A DNA stretch of 64,000 nt. Origin: Regnicoccus_A sp014224355 (GTDB lineage: Bacteria; Cyanobacteriota; Cyanobacteriia; PCC-6307; Cyanobiaceae). The notes under the pieces were generated by a model. It had not been told where the DNA came from, searched no databases, and saw nothing but the letters and a program-made list of their open reading frames with translations. Within the stretch, counting starts at the first letter, position 1; every line of letters starts with the position of its first letter. The stretch is taken from contig NZ_CP154799.1 of assembly GCF_050920705.1 (NCBI RefSeq), positions 2,790,001 to 2,854,000 on the forward strand. The letters run 5' to 3'. Positions 52,901 to 61,400 of this stretch are shown here, one piece after another. The translations under genes and the position numbers were made by a program.

Positions 52901-53987
52901 GCAGGGCAGCTGGCCGGAAACGATCGCCTGCGTGCTCTGGGGCACCGACAACATCAAGACCTACGGCGAATCCCTGGCCCAGATTCTCTGGTTCATCGGT
53001 GTTCGGCCCGTGCCCGATTCCCTTGGCCGGGTGAACAAGCTGGAGCTGATCTCGCTCGAAGAGCTGGGACGCCCTCGCATCGATGTGGTGGTCAATTGCT
53101 CCGGGGTGTTCCGCGACCTGTTCATCAACCAGATGGGCCTGATCGATCAGGGCGTGAAGATGGCCGCTGAGGCCGATGAGCCCCTGGAGCTGAACTTCGT
53201 GCGCAAGCACTCCCAGGAGCAGGCCACGGCCCAGGGCATCAGCCTGCGCGAGGCGGCCACCCGTGTGTTCTCCAATGCCAGCGGCAGCTATTCATCGAAT
53301 GTGAACCTGGCGGTGGAGAACAGCACCTGGGAAGAGGAGGGCGAACTGCAGGAGATGTACCTGTCCCGGAAAACCTTTGCCTTCAATGCCGACAACCCCG
53401 GCGAGATGAACCAGAGCCGTGAGGTGTTCGAGTCGGCGATGAAAACCGCCGATGTCACGTTCCAGAACCTGGATTCAGCCGAAATCTCGCTCACCGACGT
53501 GAGCCACTACTTCGATTCCGACCCCACCAAGCTGATCCAGAACCTGCGCGACGACGGAAAAGCTCCGTCGAGCTACATCGCCGATACCACTACCGCCAAC
53601 GCCCAGGTGCGTTCATTGAGCGAAACAATTCGGCTGGATTCACGCACCAAGCTGCTCAACCCCAAGTGGTACGAGGGCATGCTCAATTCAGGCTATGAAG
53701 GGGTGCGCGAGGTGGCCAAACGCCTCAACTTCACCCTGGGCTGGAGCGCCACCAGCGGCGCTGTGGACAACTTCGTGTATGAGGAGGCCAACGACACCTT
53801 CATCAACGATCCGGAGATGCGAAAGCGGCTGATGGAGCTCAACCCCCACAGCTTCCGCCGCATCGTGGGCACCCTGCTGGAAGTGAACGGCAGGGGGTAC
53901 TGGGACACCAGCGAGGAGAACATCGCCCAGCTGCAGGAGCTCTACCAGGAGATCGAAGACCGCATCGAGGGCGTCACAGTTCCCTGA
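49965..53987 (+). CDS. chlH: Magnesium chelatase subunit H
   Basis: Porphyrin-binding subunit that inserts Mg into protoporphyrin IX at the branch to chlorophyll. 1340 residues, normal. N-terminus MFTQVRSANRRVSPGNGEAP then VMRAVYVVLEPQYQNALTQA; further FSFPPDKGNVGTAAYLDVFG, GVQPTFGYEGDPMRLLYSRS, VLHFGTHGSLEFMPGKQMGM (conserved metal/porphyrin region), and VLWGTDNIKTYGESLAQILW, VNCSGVFRDLFINQMGLIDQ. Only this subunit is in the window. The 141-bp intergenic space to dapB has a short GGAGC/GCTCC hairpin about 20 bp upstream of the ATG. Confidence 0.98.
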   Translation: MFTQVRSANRRVSPGNGEAPAGSEGRAVMRAVYVVLEPQYQNALTQAATSLNATNPALAVDLSGYLIEELRDPENYAAFCADVAEADVFIASLIFIEDLAQKVVEAVAPHRDHLKAAVVFPSMPEVMRLNKLGTFSMAQLGQSKSAIASFMKKRKEANGAGFQDAMLKLLNTLPTVLKYLPVEKAQDARSFMLSFQYWLGGTPDNLRNFLLMLADKYVFPRGDTGRPTLEVAEPVVFPDLGLWHPLAPGMFEDLKEYLNWNASRADLSEKAKSGPVIGLVLQRSHIVTGDEAHYVAVIQELEYRGATVIPVFCGGLDFSKPVKAFFYDPLNPEQPIVDGVVSLTGFALIGGPARQDHPRAIEALSRLNRPYMVALPLVFQTTQEWEESDLGLHPVQVALQIAIPELDGAIEPIVLSGRDDATGKAHTLQDRVEAIAERVIRWASLRTKPRLEKKLAITVFSFPPDKGNVGTAAYLDVFGSIHRVLEEMKHQGYDVQNLPRDSKGLMEAVINDPEALQGAPELAIAHRMSVEEYERLTPYSERLEENWGKPPGNLNSDGTNLLIYGRHFGNVFVGVQPTFGYEGDPMRLLYSRSASPHHGFAAYYTYLEKVWGADAVLHFGTHGSLEFMPGKQMGMSETCYPDSLIGALPNLYYYAANNPSEATIAKRRGYAATISYLTPPAENAGLYKGLKELGELVGSYQQLRESSRGVQIVNAIVETARQCNLDKDVTLPEVDAGELDLDGRDGVVGALYSQLMEIESRLLPCGLHTIGKPPTAEEAIATLVNIAALEREEEGYRSLPALLAESLGRTIDDVYRGNDAGVLADVELNQRITEASRGAVASMVRSVTGSDGRVNLKGRFGWFFALLERFGYERPSPWLAACRAAGFPAVEPTELDRLFGYLRFCLEQICADMEMESLLRALDGEYVIPGPGGDPIRNPGVLPSGKNIHALDPQAIPTRAAIAAAKVVVDRLIERQKAEQGSWPETIACVLWGTDNIKTYGESLAQILWFIGVRPVPDSLGRVNKLELISLEELGRPRIDVVVNCSGVFRDLFINQMGLIDQGVKMAAEADEPLELNFVRKHSQEQATAQGISLREAATRVFSNASGSYSSNVNLAVENSTWEEEGELQEMYLSRKTFAFNADNPGEMNQSREVFESAMKTADVTFQNLDSAEISLTDVSHYFDSDPTKLIQNLRDDGKAPSSYIADTTTANAQVRSLSETIRLDSRTKLLNPKWYEGMLNSGYEGVREVAKRLNFTLGWSATSGAVDNFVYEEANDTFINDPEMRKRLMELNPHSFRRIVGTLLEVNGRGYWDTSEENIAQLQELYQEIEDRIEGVTVP

Positions 53988-53991
53988 ACGG

Positions 53992-54945
53992 CTACGGCCA
54001 GTCGATCACCGGACCAGCCGGCACCACACCAGAGGGATTGATGGTGGGGTGACTCTGGTAGTAGTGCCCCTTGATGTGCTGCATGTTCACGGTCTCAGCC
54101 ACCCCTGGGAAGCGGTAGAGCTCGCGCACGTAGCGCCAGAGGTTGGGGTAATCAACAATGCGACGCAGGTTGCACTTGAAATGGCCCACATACACCGGAT
54201 CGAAGCGCACCAGGGTGGTGAACAGCCTCCAGTCGGCTTCGGTGAGGCGGCCTCCGAGCAGGTAAGGCTGATCCGCCAGCCGCTGCTCCAGCAGGTCGAG
54301 AGTGGCAAACAGTGGCTGGATGGCCTCGTCGTAGGCCTCCTGGCTGGTGGCAAAGCCGCAGCGGTATACGCCGTTGTTCACCGTGTCGTAGATCAGTTGA
54401 TTGAGCTGATCAATCTCATCCCAGAGATCCTCGGGGTAGTAGTCGCCAGGGGCAGCGCTGAGGCCATCGAAGGCGCTGTTGAACATGCGAATGATTTCTG
54501 AGGATTCGTTGTTCACGATCTGCCCGGTCTCCTTGTCCCAGAGCACCGGCACCGTGACACGACCGCTGTAACTGGAATCGGAGTTGGTATAGATGGTGTG
54601 CAGCACAGCGGCGTGGTGAATCGGGTCAGCGATCACTCCATCGCCAGCCTCAAAGGTCCAGCCCTGCTCAGCCATGTGCCAATGCACCACCGAGTGCGAG
54701 ATCATCGGGGCCAGGCCCTTGATGCTGCGGAAGATGGCCGTGCGGTGGGCCCAGGGGCAGGCGTGGGAGATGTAGAGGTGGTAGCGACCCGCTTCGGCGC
54801 GGAATCCCCCCTGGCCGCTGGGACCGGGTCGGCCGTCCGGCGTCACCCAGTGGCGGAACTGCGAGGCGGAGCGGATGAACCGTCCACCACTGCTGCTGGT
54901 GTCGTACCACTGGTCGTGCCAGACCCCATCAATCAGCAGTCCCAC
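53992..54945 (-). CDS. Glutathionyl-hydroquinone reductase-like GST
   Basis: Xi-class GST that reduces glutathionyl-hydroquinones. 317 residues from GTG 54945: IDGVWHDQWYDTSSSGGRFI, HLYISHACPWAHRTAIFRSI with the catalytic Cys in ACPWAHR, VTVPVLWDKETGQIVNNESS, and a C-terminal domain with NNGVYRCGFATSQEAYDEAI, YLLGGRLTEADWRLFTTLVR, and FKCNLRRIVDYPNLWRY. A 33-residue longer frame (to 55044) lies in the divergent nitroreductase start and is unlikely. 5 bp from the chlH stop, convergent. Confidence 0.92.
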   Translation of the reverse strand: MGLLIDGVWHDQWYDTSSSGGRFIRSASQFRHWVTPDGRPGPSGQGGFRAEAGRYHLYISHACPWAHRTAIFRSIKGLAPMISHSVVHWHMAEQGWTFEAGDGVIADPIHHAAVLHTIYTNSDSSYSGRVTVPVLWDKETGQIVNNESSEIIRMFNSAFDGLSAAPGDYYPEDLWDEIDQLNQLIYDTVNNGVYRCGFATSQEAYDEAIQPLFATLDLLEQRLADQPYLLGGRLTEADWRLFTTLVRFDPVYVGHFKCNLRRIVDYPNLWRYVRELYRFPGVAETVNMQHIKGHYYQSHPTINPSGVVPAGPVIDWP

Positions 54946-55024
54946 GCCTGAACCCCAAAGGCGCCCACCGTAACCAGCGCGTGCCGGTAGGGTCGGCGCC
55001 AAGAGCCCCTGGCACTCCCATTTC

Positions 55025-55630
55025 ATGGACGTGATCGACGCCATCTATGCCCGGCGGGCGGTGAAGCACTTCGACCCCAGCCATCGCCTCACGGCAGAGG
55101 AGGAGCGGCAGCTGCTGGAGGCCACCATCCAGGCGCCCACCAGCTTCAACATTCAGCACTGGCGGTTTGTGATCCTGCGTGATCCGGCCCTGCGGTCCAC
55201 GATCCGCAAGGACTACGGCAACGACCAGGCCCAGATCACCGACGCCTCCCTGCTGGTGCTGTTCACCGCCGACATCAAGGCCTGGAGCAAGCAACCGGAG
55301 CGCTACTGGGCGAAGGCCCCCCAGCCGGTGGCAGAGCTGCTGGTGGGCTGGATGGGCCCTTTTCATCAGGGCAGGGAGTGGCTGCAACGCGATGAGGCCC
55401 AGCGCTCGATCGGCCTGGCCATGCAGACCCTGATGCTCGCGGCCACCGGCATGGGCTATCAGAGCTGCCCGATGATCGGCTTCGAGATCGAGAAGCTGGC
55501 CGAGTTGATCCGCCTGCCCGAGGATCACGTGATGGGGCCGATGGTGGCGATCGGCAAGGGTACGCAGGACCCCTGGCCCAAACCGGGCCAGCTGGAGCTG
55601 GACGAGCTGGTGGTCGAGAACGGCTTCTGA
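55025..55630 (+). CDS. Nitroreductase-family flavoprotein
   Basis: FMN-dependent NAD(P)H oxidoreductase of 201 residues; substrate unknown. MDVIDAIYARRAVKHFDPSH and APTSFNIQHWRFVILRDPAL hold the FMN-phosphate contacts; SIGLAMQTLMLAATGMGYQS CPMIGFE and VMGPMVAIGKG close the fold. Divergent from the GST gene with 79 bp between starts, which suggests a shared promoter region for two redox detoxification genes. Confidence 0.9.
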   Translation: MDVIDAIYARRAVKHFDPSHRLTAEEERQLLEATIQAPTSFNIQHWRFVILRDPALRSTIRKDYGNDQAQITDASLLVLFTADIKAWSKQPERYWAKAPQPVAELLVGWMGPFHQGREWLQRDEAQRSIGLAMQTLMLAATGMGYQSCPMIGFEIEKLAELIRLPEDHVMGPMVAIGKGTQDPWPKPGQLELDELVVENGF

Positions 55631-55963
55631 ACCTGCGGCCGCTGGGTCCGCAGCCCCAACACATGGCCGATCAAGCCAGCTGGTGATGTGGAGACACTGG
55701 GAATGCAGGAGTTTCGACTGGATGGGACTCGGCTGGATGGGACAAGAGCCTTGATGTCCGCAGGCTCCAGAAGCCTCGACGCCGCTAGTGCAACGGCTGC
55801 GTGATCGAACAAGACATCTCTTGAATCGAGGGGGCTCAGGCTGGGGTACCCCCACCTGAGCCCGAGCCGCTACGGAATGTATTGGCGGCCTGACCCTCAG
55901 GGCGCCTGTGCATACCGTCGAGATGGACGACTCAAGCCCACGTCGCTTGCCAGGAGACAGTCG
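55631..55963. other. 333-bp gap before katG with one large inverted repeat
   Basis: No credible ORF. Contains the near-repeat GACTGGATGGGACTCGGCTG GATGGGAC (about 55718-55741) and the inverted repeat at 55832-55863. It probably carries the katG promoter; I see no FurA/PerR box that I could name. Confidence 0.5.
55832..55863. repeat. Nested inverted repeat upstream of katG
   Basis: GGGCTCAGG (55832-55840) and CCTGAGCCC (55855-55863) are perfect reverse complements, enclosing GGGGTACCCC (55843-55852), itself a palindrome. It lies 100 bp before the katG ATG and 200 bp after the nitroreductase stop. No T-run follows, so it is not a standard intrinsic terminator on the plus strand. Confidence 0.8.
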
Positions 55964-58183
55964 ATGACCGCCATCAGCCAGTGCCCCTTTGCGGGCCGCT
56001 CCGGGGCACCCACCACCGCCGGGGATCAGTCGAACAGGCAGTGGTGGCCAGACCAGCTCAACCTGGCGATCCTTCACCAGCACGCGCCGGCCTCCAATCC
56101 GCTCGGGGCAGCGTTCAATTACGCCGAGGCCTTCGGAGAGCTGGATCTCGCCGCCGTGAAGCGGGATCTCCATGCTCTGATGACCGACTCCCAGGACTGG
56201 TGGCCGGCTGACTGGGGTCACTACGGCGGTCTGTTCATCCGCATGGCCTGGCACAGCGCCGGCACCTACCGCACCTCCGATGGCCGTGGGGGCGGCGGTA
56301 CAGGCAACCAGCGATTCGCTCCCATCAACAGCTGGCCCGATAACGGCAATCTCGACAAGGCCCGCCGCCTGCTCTGGCCCATCAAGCAGAAGTATGGCAA
56401 CCGATTGTCGTGGGCCGATCTGATCATCCTGACCGGCAACTGCGCCCTGGAATCGATGGGCTTCACCACCTTCGGCTTCGGCGGCGGCCGCACCGACATC
56501 TGGCAGCCGGAGGAGGACATCTACTGGGGCAAGGAGGAAACCTGGCTCGGCGATGAGCGCTACAGCGGCGATCGGGAGCTGGAGCAGCCCCTGGGCGCCG
56601 TGCAGATGGGTCTGATCTATGTGAATCCCGAAGGCCCCAACGGTGAGCCCGACCCGGTGGCCTCCGGGCGGGACGTCCGCGAAACCTTCGCCCGCATGGC
56701 CATGAACGACGAGGAGACTGTCGCCCTGGTGGCCGGTGGTCACACCTTCGGCAAGGCCCACGGCGCCGGCTCGCCGGATCTGATGGGCCCGGAACCGGAA
56801 GGGGCCCCGATCGAGGAGCAGGGGCTGGGCTGGCACAACCGGTTCGGCAGCGGCAAGGGGGCCGACGCCACCACCAGCGGCATCGAGGGCGCCTGGAAGC
56901 CCAACCCCACCACCTGGGACCGGGGCTATTTCGAGATGCTGTTCGGCTACGAGTGGGAACTGGAGAAAAGCCCCTACGGCGCCTGGCAGTGGCGGGCGAA
57001 GGATGTGCGCCAGGAGCACCTGATCCCCGACGCCCATGACCCCAGCCAACGGCACCGGCCGATGATGACAACGGCCGATCTGTCGCTCCGTTTCGACCCG
57101 ATCTACGAGCCGATCGCCCGCCGCTTCCACCAGGACCAGCAGGCCTTCGCCGATACCTTCGCCCGCGCCTGGTTCAAGCTCACCCACCGCGACATGGGCC
57201 CGAAGGCGCTCTACCTCGGCCCTGACGTTCCCGACGAAGACCTCCTCTGGCAGGATCCGATCCCCGCCGTCGACCATCCGCTGGTCGGACCTGCCGCGAT
57301 TGCGGAGCTCAAGGACCAGGTCCTGGCCTCAGGGCTCACGGTGCCGGAACTGGTGGCCACCGCCTGGGCGTCGGCCTCCACGTTCCGTGGTTCCGACAAG
57401 CGTGGCGGTGCCAACGGCGCCCGGATCCGCCTGGCCCCGCAGAACGCCTGGGAGGTGAACCAGCCCGAGCAGCTGGCCCGGGTCCTGGCGGTGCTCGAAG
57501 GCCTCCAGGAGCGCTTCAACGCTTCCCAGGCCGATGGCACCCGGGTATCGCTGGCGGATCTGATCGTGCTGGGCGGATGCGCGGCCGTGGAAGCGGCGGC
57601 CCGCTCCGCTGGCCAGATGGTGGAGGTGCCTTTCAGCCCGGGCCGCTGCGATGCCTCCCAGGAGCAGACCGATGCCGCCTCCTTCGCGGTGCTGGAGCCC
57701 CAGGCCGACGGCTTCCGCAATTACCAGCAGCGGGCCTTCGCCGTGCGGGCCGAGGAGCTGCTGATCGATCGGGCCCAGCTGCTGGGCCTGAGCGCGCCGG
57801 AGATGACGGTGCTGGTGGGCGGCCTGCGGGTTCTGGGGGCCAATGCCGCCGGTTCAGCCCATGGGGTGTTCACCCAGCGGGTGGGCACCCTCAGCAACGA
57901 CTTCTTCGTGAATCTGCTCGACATGGGCACGGTGTGGACGCCGATGTCGGATCCCGGCGAGAACGGGCTCGCCGATACCTTCGAAGGCCGTGACCGCCGC
58001 ACCGGCGAGCTGCGCTGGAGCGGAACCCGGGTGGACCTGGTGTTCGGCTCCAACTCCCAGCTGCGGGCCCTGGCGGAGGTCTATGCCCAGAACGATTCCC
58101 CTGCCAGGTTCGTGGCTGATTTTGCGGCAGCCTGGAGCAAGGTGATGAACCTCGATCGCTTCGACCTGCGCTGCACTCCTTGA
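55964..58183 (+). CDS. katG: Catalase-peroxidase
   Basis: Heme enzyme removing hydrogen peroxide. 739 residues from ATG 55964. First heme domain: GLFIRMAWHSAGTYRTSDGR (distal Arg-Trp-His), SWPDNGNLDKARRLLWPIKQ, SWADLIILTGNCALESMGF, LIYVNPEGPNGEPDP with the Tyr of the Met-Tyr-Trp adduct, and the proximal site VALVAGGHTFGKAHGAG. Second, heme-free domain: PELVATAWASASTFRGSDKR GGANGARIRLAPQ, and the usual C-terminus. The frame is open upstream but MTAISQCPFAGRSG is the family start. The nitrilase-family gene follows with TTGA overlap. Confidence 0.97.
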   Translation: MTAISQCPFAGRSGAPTTAGDQSNRQWWPDQLNLAILHQHAPASNPLGAAFNYAEAFGELDLAAVKRDLHALMTDSQDWWPADWGHYGGLFIRMAWHSAGTYRTSDGRGGGGTGNQRFAPINSWPDNGNLDKARRLLWPIKQKYGNRLSWADLIILTGNCALESMGFTTFGFGGGRTDIWQPEEDIYWGKEETWLGDERYSGDRELEQPLGAVQMGLIYVNPEGPNGEPDPVASGRDVRETFARMAMNDEETVALVAGGHTFGKAHGAGSPDLMGPEPEGAPIEEQGLGWHNRFGSGKGADATTSGIEGAWKPNPTTWDRGYFEMLFGYEWELEKSPYGAWQWRAKDVRQEHLIPDAHDPSQRHRPMMTTADLSLRFDPIYEPIARRFHQDQQAFADTFARAWFKLTHRDMGPKALYLGPDVPDEDLLWQDPIPAVDHPLVGPAAIAELKDQVLASGLTVPELVATAWASASTFRGSDKRGGANGARIRLAPQNAWEVNQPEQLARVLAVLEGLQERFNASQADGTRVSLADLIVLGGCAAVEAAARSAGQMVEVPFSPGRCDASQEQTDAASFAVLEPQADGFRNYQQRAFAVRAEELLIDRAQLLGLSAPEMTVLVGGLRVLGANAAGSAHGVFTQRVGTLSNDFFVNLLDMGTVWTPMSDPGENGLADTFEGRDRRTGELRWSGTRVDLVFGSNSQLRALAEVYAQNDSPARFVADFAAAWSKVMNLDRFDLRCTP

Positions 58184-59175
58184 CCACAGACCTTCCTCCC
58201 CTGACCCTGCTGCTGTGCCGGGTCCTGCCGGAGCCGCCAAAGCCGGGTGAAGGATTGCGGCTGGCGATCTGGCAGGGCGAAGGAAGTGCCGGCACGCCCG
58301 CAGCGGTGGAGGCGAATCTGCGGCGCCTCGAGCAGGTCTGTGCCGCCGCCGCCGGCAGGGGGGCCCAGTTGGTGGCCTTTCCCGAACTGTTCCTCAGCGG
58401 CTATGCCAGCGATCCCGAACGGGTGCGCCAACTGGCCGAGTCGGTCGGCGGTGGGAGCCTGGAGCGTGTGGCAGCCTGCGCTCGCCGCCATGGGGTCGCC
58501 ATCGCCTGCCCCTACGCCGAGCGGGCCCAAGTGGGGGGCAGGGAGCGCTTCTACGACGCGATCGCCCTCTTCGATGCCGCAGGGGCCCTGCTCAAGAACT
58601 ACCGGAAGACCCACCTCTGGGGACCCGATGAGCGCCTGTTCTGGAGCGAGGGGTACCGGTTCGACGAGGAAGGTGAGCCCTTCACGGTGCATCCCATCAA
58701 CGGCGTTGGCGTGGGCCTGCTCAATTGCTACGAAGCCGAGTTCCCGGAGCTCACCCGCCTGCTGGCGCTGGGCGGGGCCCAGCTCGTGCTGATTCCCACC
58801 GCCGCCGACATCTGGGTCCGGCTCAGCGATGGCCGGCGCACCGAGGCCCCCTACCCGGATGTGTCGCGCAGCCTCCTGCCCGCCCATGCATTTCAGGAGT
58901 TCTGCTTTGTGGCCTATGCCAACCGCTGTGGCCTGGAGACCGTGGAGGGCGAGCCCTGGGCCCATTACCTGGGCAACAGCGTGATCTGTGCTCCCGATGG
59001 CACCCTGCTGCTGACAGCGGAAAACCGGCCCTGCCTGCTGCTGGCCGATCTGGTGCCGGGCGATTACCACCGCCCCCATCCGGAGGGAACCACCTACCAC
59101 GCCGATCGCCGCCCGGACCTCTACGGCGATCTGCTTCGGCCAGATCGAGCACGTGAACAAACCGGGTGCGATTGA
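58180..59175 (+). CDS. Carbon-nitrogen hydrolase (nitrilase family)
   Basis: 331 residues from a TTG at 58180 that overlaps the katG stop (TTGA). Catalytic Glu in GAQLVAFPELFLSGYASDPE, Lys in KNYRKTHLWGPDERLFW, Cys in VGVGLLNCYEAEFPELTRLL, completing the nitrilase triad. PTAADIWVRLSDGRRTEAPY and YANRCGLETVEGEPWAHYLG NSVICAPDG follow. Amide or nitrile substrate unknown. The first ~25 residues are not conserved; GTG/ATG starts inside are not evident. Coupling to katG is unusual. Confidence 0.88.
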   Translation: MTTDLPPLTLLLCRVLPEPPKPGEGLRLAIWQGEGSAGTPAAVEANLRRLEQVCAAAAGRGAQLVAFPELFLSGYASDPERVRQLAESVGGGSLERVAACARRHGVAIACPYAERAQVGGRERFYDAIALFDAAGALLKNYRKTHLWGPDERLFWSEGYRFDEEGEPFTVHPINGVGVGLLNCYEAEFPELTRLLALGGAQLVLIPTAADIWVRLSDGRRTEAPYPDVSRSLLPAHAFQEFCFVAYANRCGLETVEGEPWAHYLGNSVICAPDGTLLLTAENRPCLLLADLVPGDYHRPHPEGTTYHADRRPDLYGDLLRPDRAREQTGCD

Positions 59176-59212
59176 TCAACAACCGGTGATCCACAAAGGC
59201 TGAAGTCCGACT

Positions 59213-59419
59213 TCAGTCCAGCACCAGCAACCACCCCAGGCGCCGGTTCACCCCGGCCAACAGAAACGCCACGCCGAGGCCGAAGGAGAAGAAACCGCCA
59301 AAACCCAGCACCGCACCGGAGCCCACCATCACCTGGTTGGCGAACAGAAAGATCCCTGAGGCAAACAGTGCCCCACCCAGCAGGAACATCACGAAGTCCT
59401 GAGCCGGCTTGCGATCCAT
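59213..59419 (-). CDS. Small two-helix membrane protein, 68 aa
   Basis: MDRKPAQDFVMFLLGGALFA opens the protein; two glycine/phenylalanine-rich helices follow (FVMFLLGGALFASGIFLFAN, GGFFSFGLGVAFLLAGV) and the end is GWLLVLD. Typical of a conserved cyanobacterial thylakoid or envelope small protein; function unknown. Convergent with the nitrilase-family gene. Confidence 0.72.
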   Translation of the reverse strand: MDRKPAQDFVMFLLGGALFASGIFLFANQVMVGSGAVLGFGGFFSFGLGVAFLLAGVNRRLGWLLVLD

Positions 59420-59495
59420 GGGTCGCTCTGCAGTCCTGGGAGGCTAATTCGCCTGCATCCGTGTGGGGCAGGGGGAATCCAGGCACCGGATGACT

Positions 59496-60416
59496 TCAGG
59501 CACGATTGCGGCTTCCAGAGCAAAGTCCAGGTCCGGGCACACCACGGATTCCATCCACCATCCGGGCCGTCTGCACGATCGGCCCCACGTCATGAACGCG
59601 CAGGACATCGGCGCCGGCCTCGATCGCCAGGGCGCAGACGGCGGCGGTACCCCACAACCGTGAGCGAGGGCTGGGCTGGTTGAGCACCGCTCCGATGAAG
59701 CGTTTGCGGGAAGGCCCCACCAGCAGGGGAAAGCCCTGCTGCCGCAACACGGCCAGCCCCCGGAGCAGGGAGAGGTTGTGCTCGGTGGTTTTGGCGAAAC
59801 CCAGGCCCGGATCCCAGATCAACTGCGAGGCCGAAACGCCGGCCGCCAGGGCGGTGTCGGTGGCGCGGAACAAGTCCTCCCGCACCTCGGCCACCACATC
59901 GGTGTAGGTGGCCAGATCATCCATGCTGCGGCTGTCGCCGCGGCTGTGCATCAGCACGTAAGGGCAGCCGAACTCAGCTACCACCGAGAGGATCTCGGGA
60001 TCCCGGCGTCCCGCGCTCACATCATTGATCCAGTGGGCTCCTGCCGCCAGAGCAGCTGCCGCCACCGGCGCACGAAAGGTGTCGATCGAGACCCGGAGGC
60101 CACCAGCATCGGAGCAGGCGGAGCGGATCAGGGCCAGGGCCGGCAGCACCCGCGCCAGCTCCTCCTCAGCATCGATCTCCGTTGCGCCCGGCCGGGTGCT
60201 CTGGCCGCCGAGATCCAGCAGATCCGCCCCCTGGCGGAGCATCCGACGGGCCTGGCGCAGCGCCGCGTCGGGGCGCTCAAAGCGACCACCATCACTGAAG
60301 GAATCGGGCGTGACATTGATCACGCCCATCACGTAGGTGCGCGCACCCCAGATCAGGCCCTGCTCAGGCGGGTCCGGGCAGCTCGGTGAGCTCGATGATG
60401 ATCTGCTGGAGGTCAT
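59496..60416 (-). CDS. folP: Dihydropteroate synthase
   Basis: Condenses p-aminobenzoate with the pterin pyrophosphate. TYVMGVINVTPDSFSDGGRF, ADLLDLGGQSTRPGA, LRVSIDTFRAPVAAAAL, HWINDVSAG, YVLMHSRGD, IWDPGLGFAKTTEHNL, LLVGPSRKRFIGAVL and ADVLRVHDV cover all conserved loops. The start is unclear: ATG 60416 overlaps the upstream Nif11-like ORF by 53 bp and its first ~20 residues are a serine-rich antisense-like tail; ATG 60329 (MGVINV) or a nearby rare start is possible. folC is elsewhere in the window. Confidence 0.92.
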   Translation of the reverse strand: MTSSRSSSSSPSCPDPPEQGLIWGARTYVMGVINVTPDSFSDGGRFERPDAALRQARRMLRQGADLLDLGGQSTRPGATEIDAEEELARVLPALALIRSACSDAGGLRVSIDTFRAPVAAAALAAGAHWINDVSAGRRDPEILSVVAEFGCPYVLMHSRGDSRSMDDLATYTDVVAEVREDLFRATDTALAAGVSASQLIWDPGLGFAKTTEHNLSLLRGLAVLRQQGFPLLVGPSRKRFIGAVLNQPSPRSRLWGTAAVCALAIEAGADVLRVHDVGPIVQTARMVDGIRGVPGPGLCSGSRNRA

Positions 60417-60657
60417 GGTCAGCGCAGGGGCTGGGGCGGGTCTCGAGCGCGAGTTGAAGCAGACGCATCCGGTGACGGATCTGCCCCAGCTCATGGCTCC
60501 GGAGCGCGAAGCCAAGATCATGGGCAGAGGCGATCAGCTGCTCATCGGTGCCATCCTCAAGCCGTTGCCGCAACACCGGGTCCTGCTCCAGACGATGCAT
60601 CAGAGCATCCACCGCTGAGTCGGGGTCTGATCCCATGGCATCCGGGCTGGCTGCCAA
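60364..60657 (-). CDS. Nif11-like domain protein, 97 aa
   Basis: VDALMHRLEQDPVLRQRLED then GTDEQLIASAHDLGFALRSH EL resembles the Nif11 helical domain, found in nitrogen-fixation genes of unknown role and in leader peptides of lanthipeptide-type products. The C-terminus (LELALETRPSPCADHDLQQI region, ending LTELPGPA) has one Cys and no typical Gly-Gly cleavage motif or core peptide. No modification enzyme is nearby. Assignment to Nif11 is by eye. It overlaps folP. Confidence 0.6.
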   Translation of the reverse strand: MAASPDAMGSDPDSAVDALMHRLEQDPVLRQRLEDGTDEQLIASAHDLGFALRSHELGQIRHRMRLLQLALETRPSPCADHDLQQIIIELTELPGPA

Positions 60658-60774
60658 GAACGTACTGCGATCCTCGCCGAATCAGGCTGCGCTGGTTCCT
60701 TGGCGTGGAAGGAGCTGGGGGCTCCATGGGAAAATGACGCGGTCAGCGGCCTTCCGGGCCGATGGCAGACCCCT

Positions 60775-60859
60775 GGAGGGGTGGTCGAGTGGTTGATGGC
60801 TCCGGTCTTGAAAACCGGCGAAGGGAAACCTTCCGCGGGTTCGAATCCCGCCCCCTCCG
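60775..60859 (+). tRNA. tRNA-Ser(TGA)
   Basis: GGAGGGG (60775-60781) pairs with CCCCTCC (60852-60858), discriminator G 60859. Anticodon stem CCGGT/ACCGG encloses CTTGAAA, anticodon TGA (reads UCA). Variable arm GAAGGGAAACCTTC and T-loop TTCGAAT fit a serine class II tRNA. No CCA encoded. It is the boundary where base composition changes. Confidence 0.95.
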
Positions 60860-61400
60860 TTGATAACTCAGGAAAACCTGAGACGTCGGGATGCTGCCAA
60901 GAGAAGGGAAGCATGGAAATATTACAGGAAAACTTCCCTTGGAAAAGGACTAAATGGCATTAGATGAACTTATCCCAGGGTCAACAACAGTTCATCGCTG
61001 CAGCCCCGTGGTGGCTCATACGTTGTTGAGTCCAGCCAAGGGAGCCGAGACGCTTGACTCTCAGTCCCTTAAGTTCTTGGGCCTATAACGGGCAAGAGCA
61101 GCAAAATAACCGCCCATGCCAAAAGGCAGACTTGGTCATGATGTTGAAAAGCTTGATTGCTGCCTGAGGGGTCATTGACCTGACCTTTTAGCCTATGTGA
61201 TTCCAAACAGTGCCAGCCACGAGCGTGCCAAGCGAGTTACATTGCGTGACAAGTCTCAGACAAGACTTGTGACAGAACTGAACCTGTCTTTGCAGGGTTT
61301 TCACATTATGAGACCCCACCGAGACGGGAGAACCTGTAATTTTACCGGCGATAGAATCGCGCCGCCCCACATCGTCTACTGCCCATATCTCAAGAACCAG

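Noticed and set aside
51057..53210. 717-codon minus-strand open frame inside chlH
   Set aside because: No motif; His/Gln/Gly/Val-rich translation typical of antisense to a conserved GC-rich gene.
54929..57277. 782-codon minus-strand open frame over the nitroreductase and katG genes
   Set aside because: Spans two well supported genes on the other strand and has no recognisable domain.
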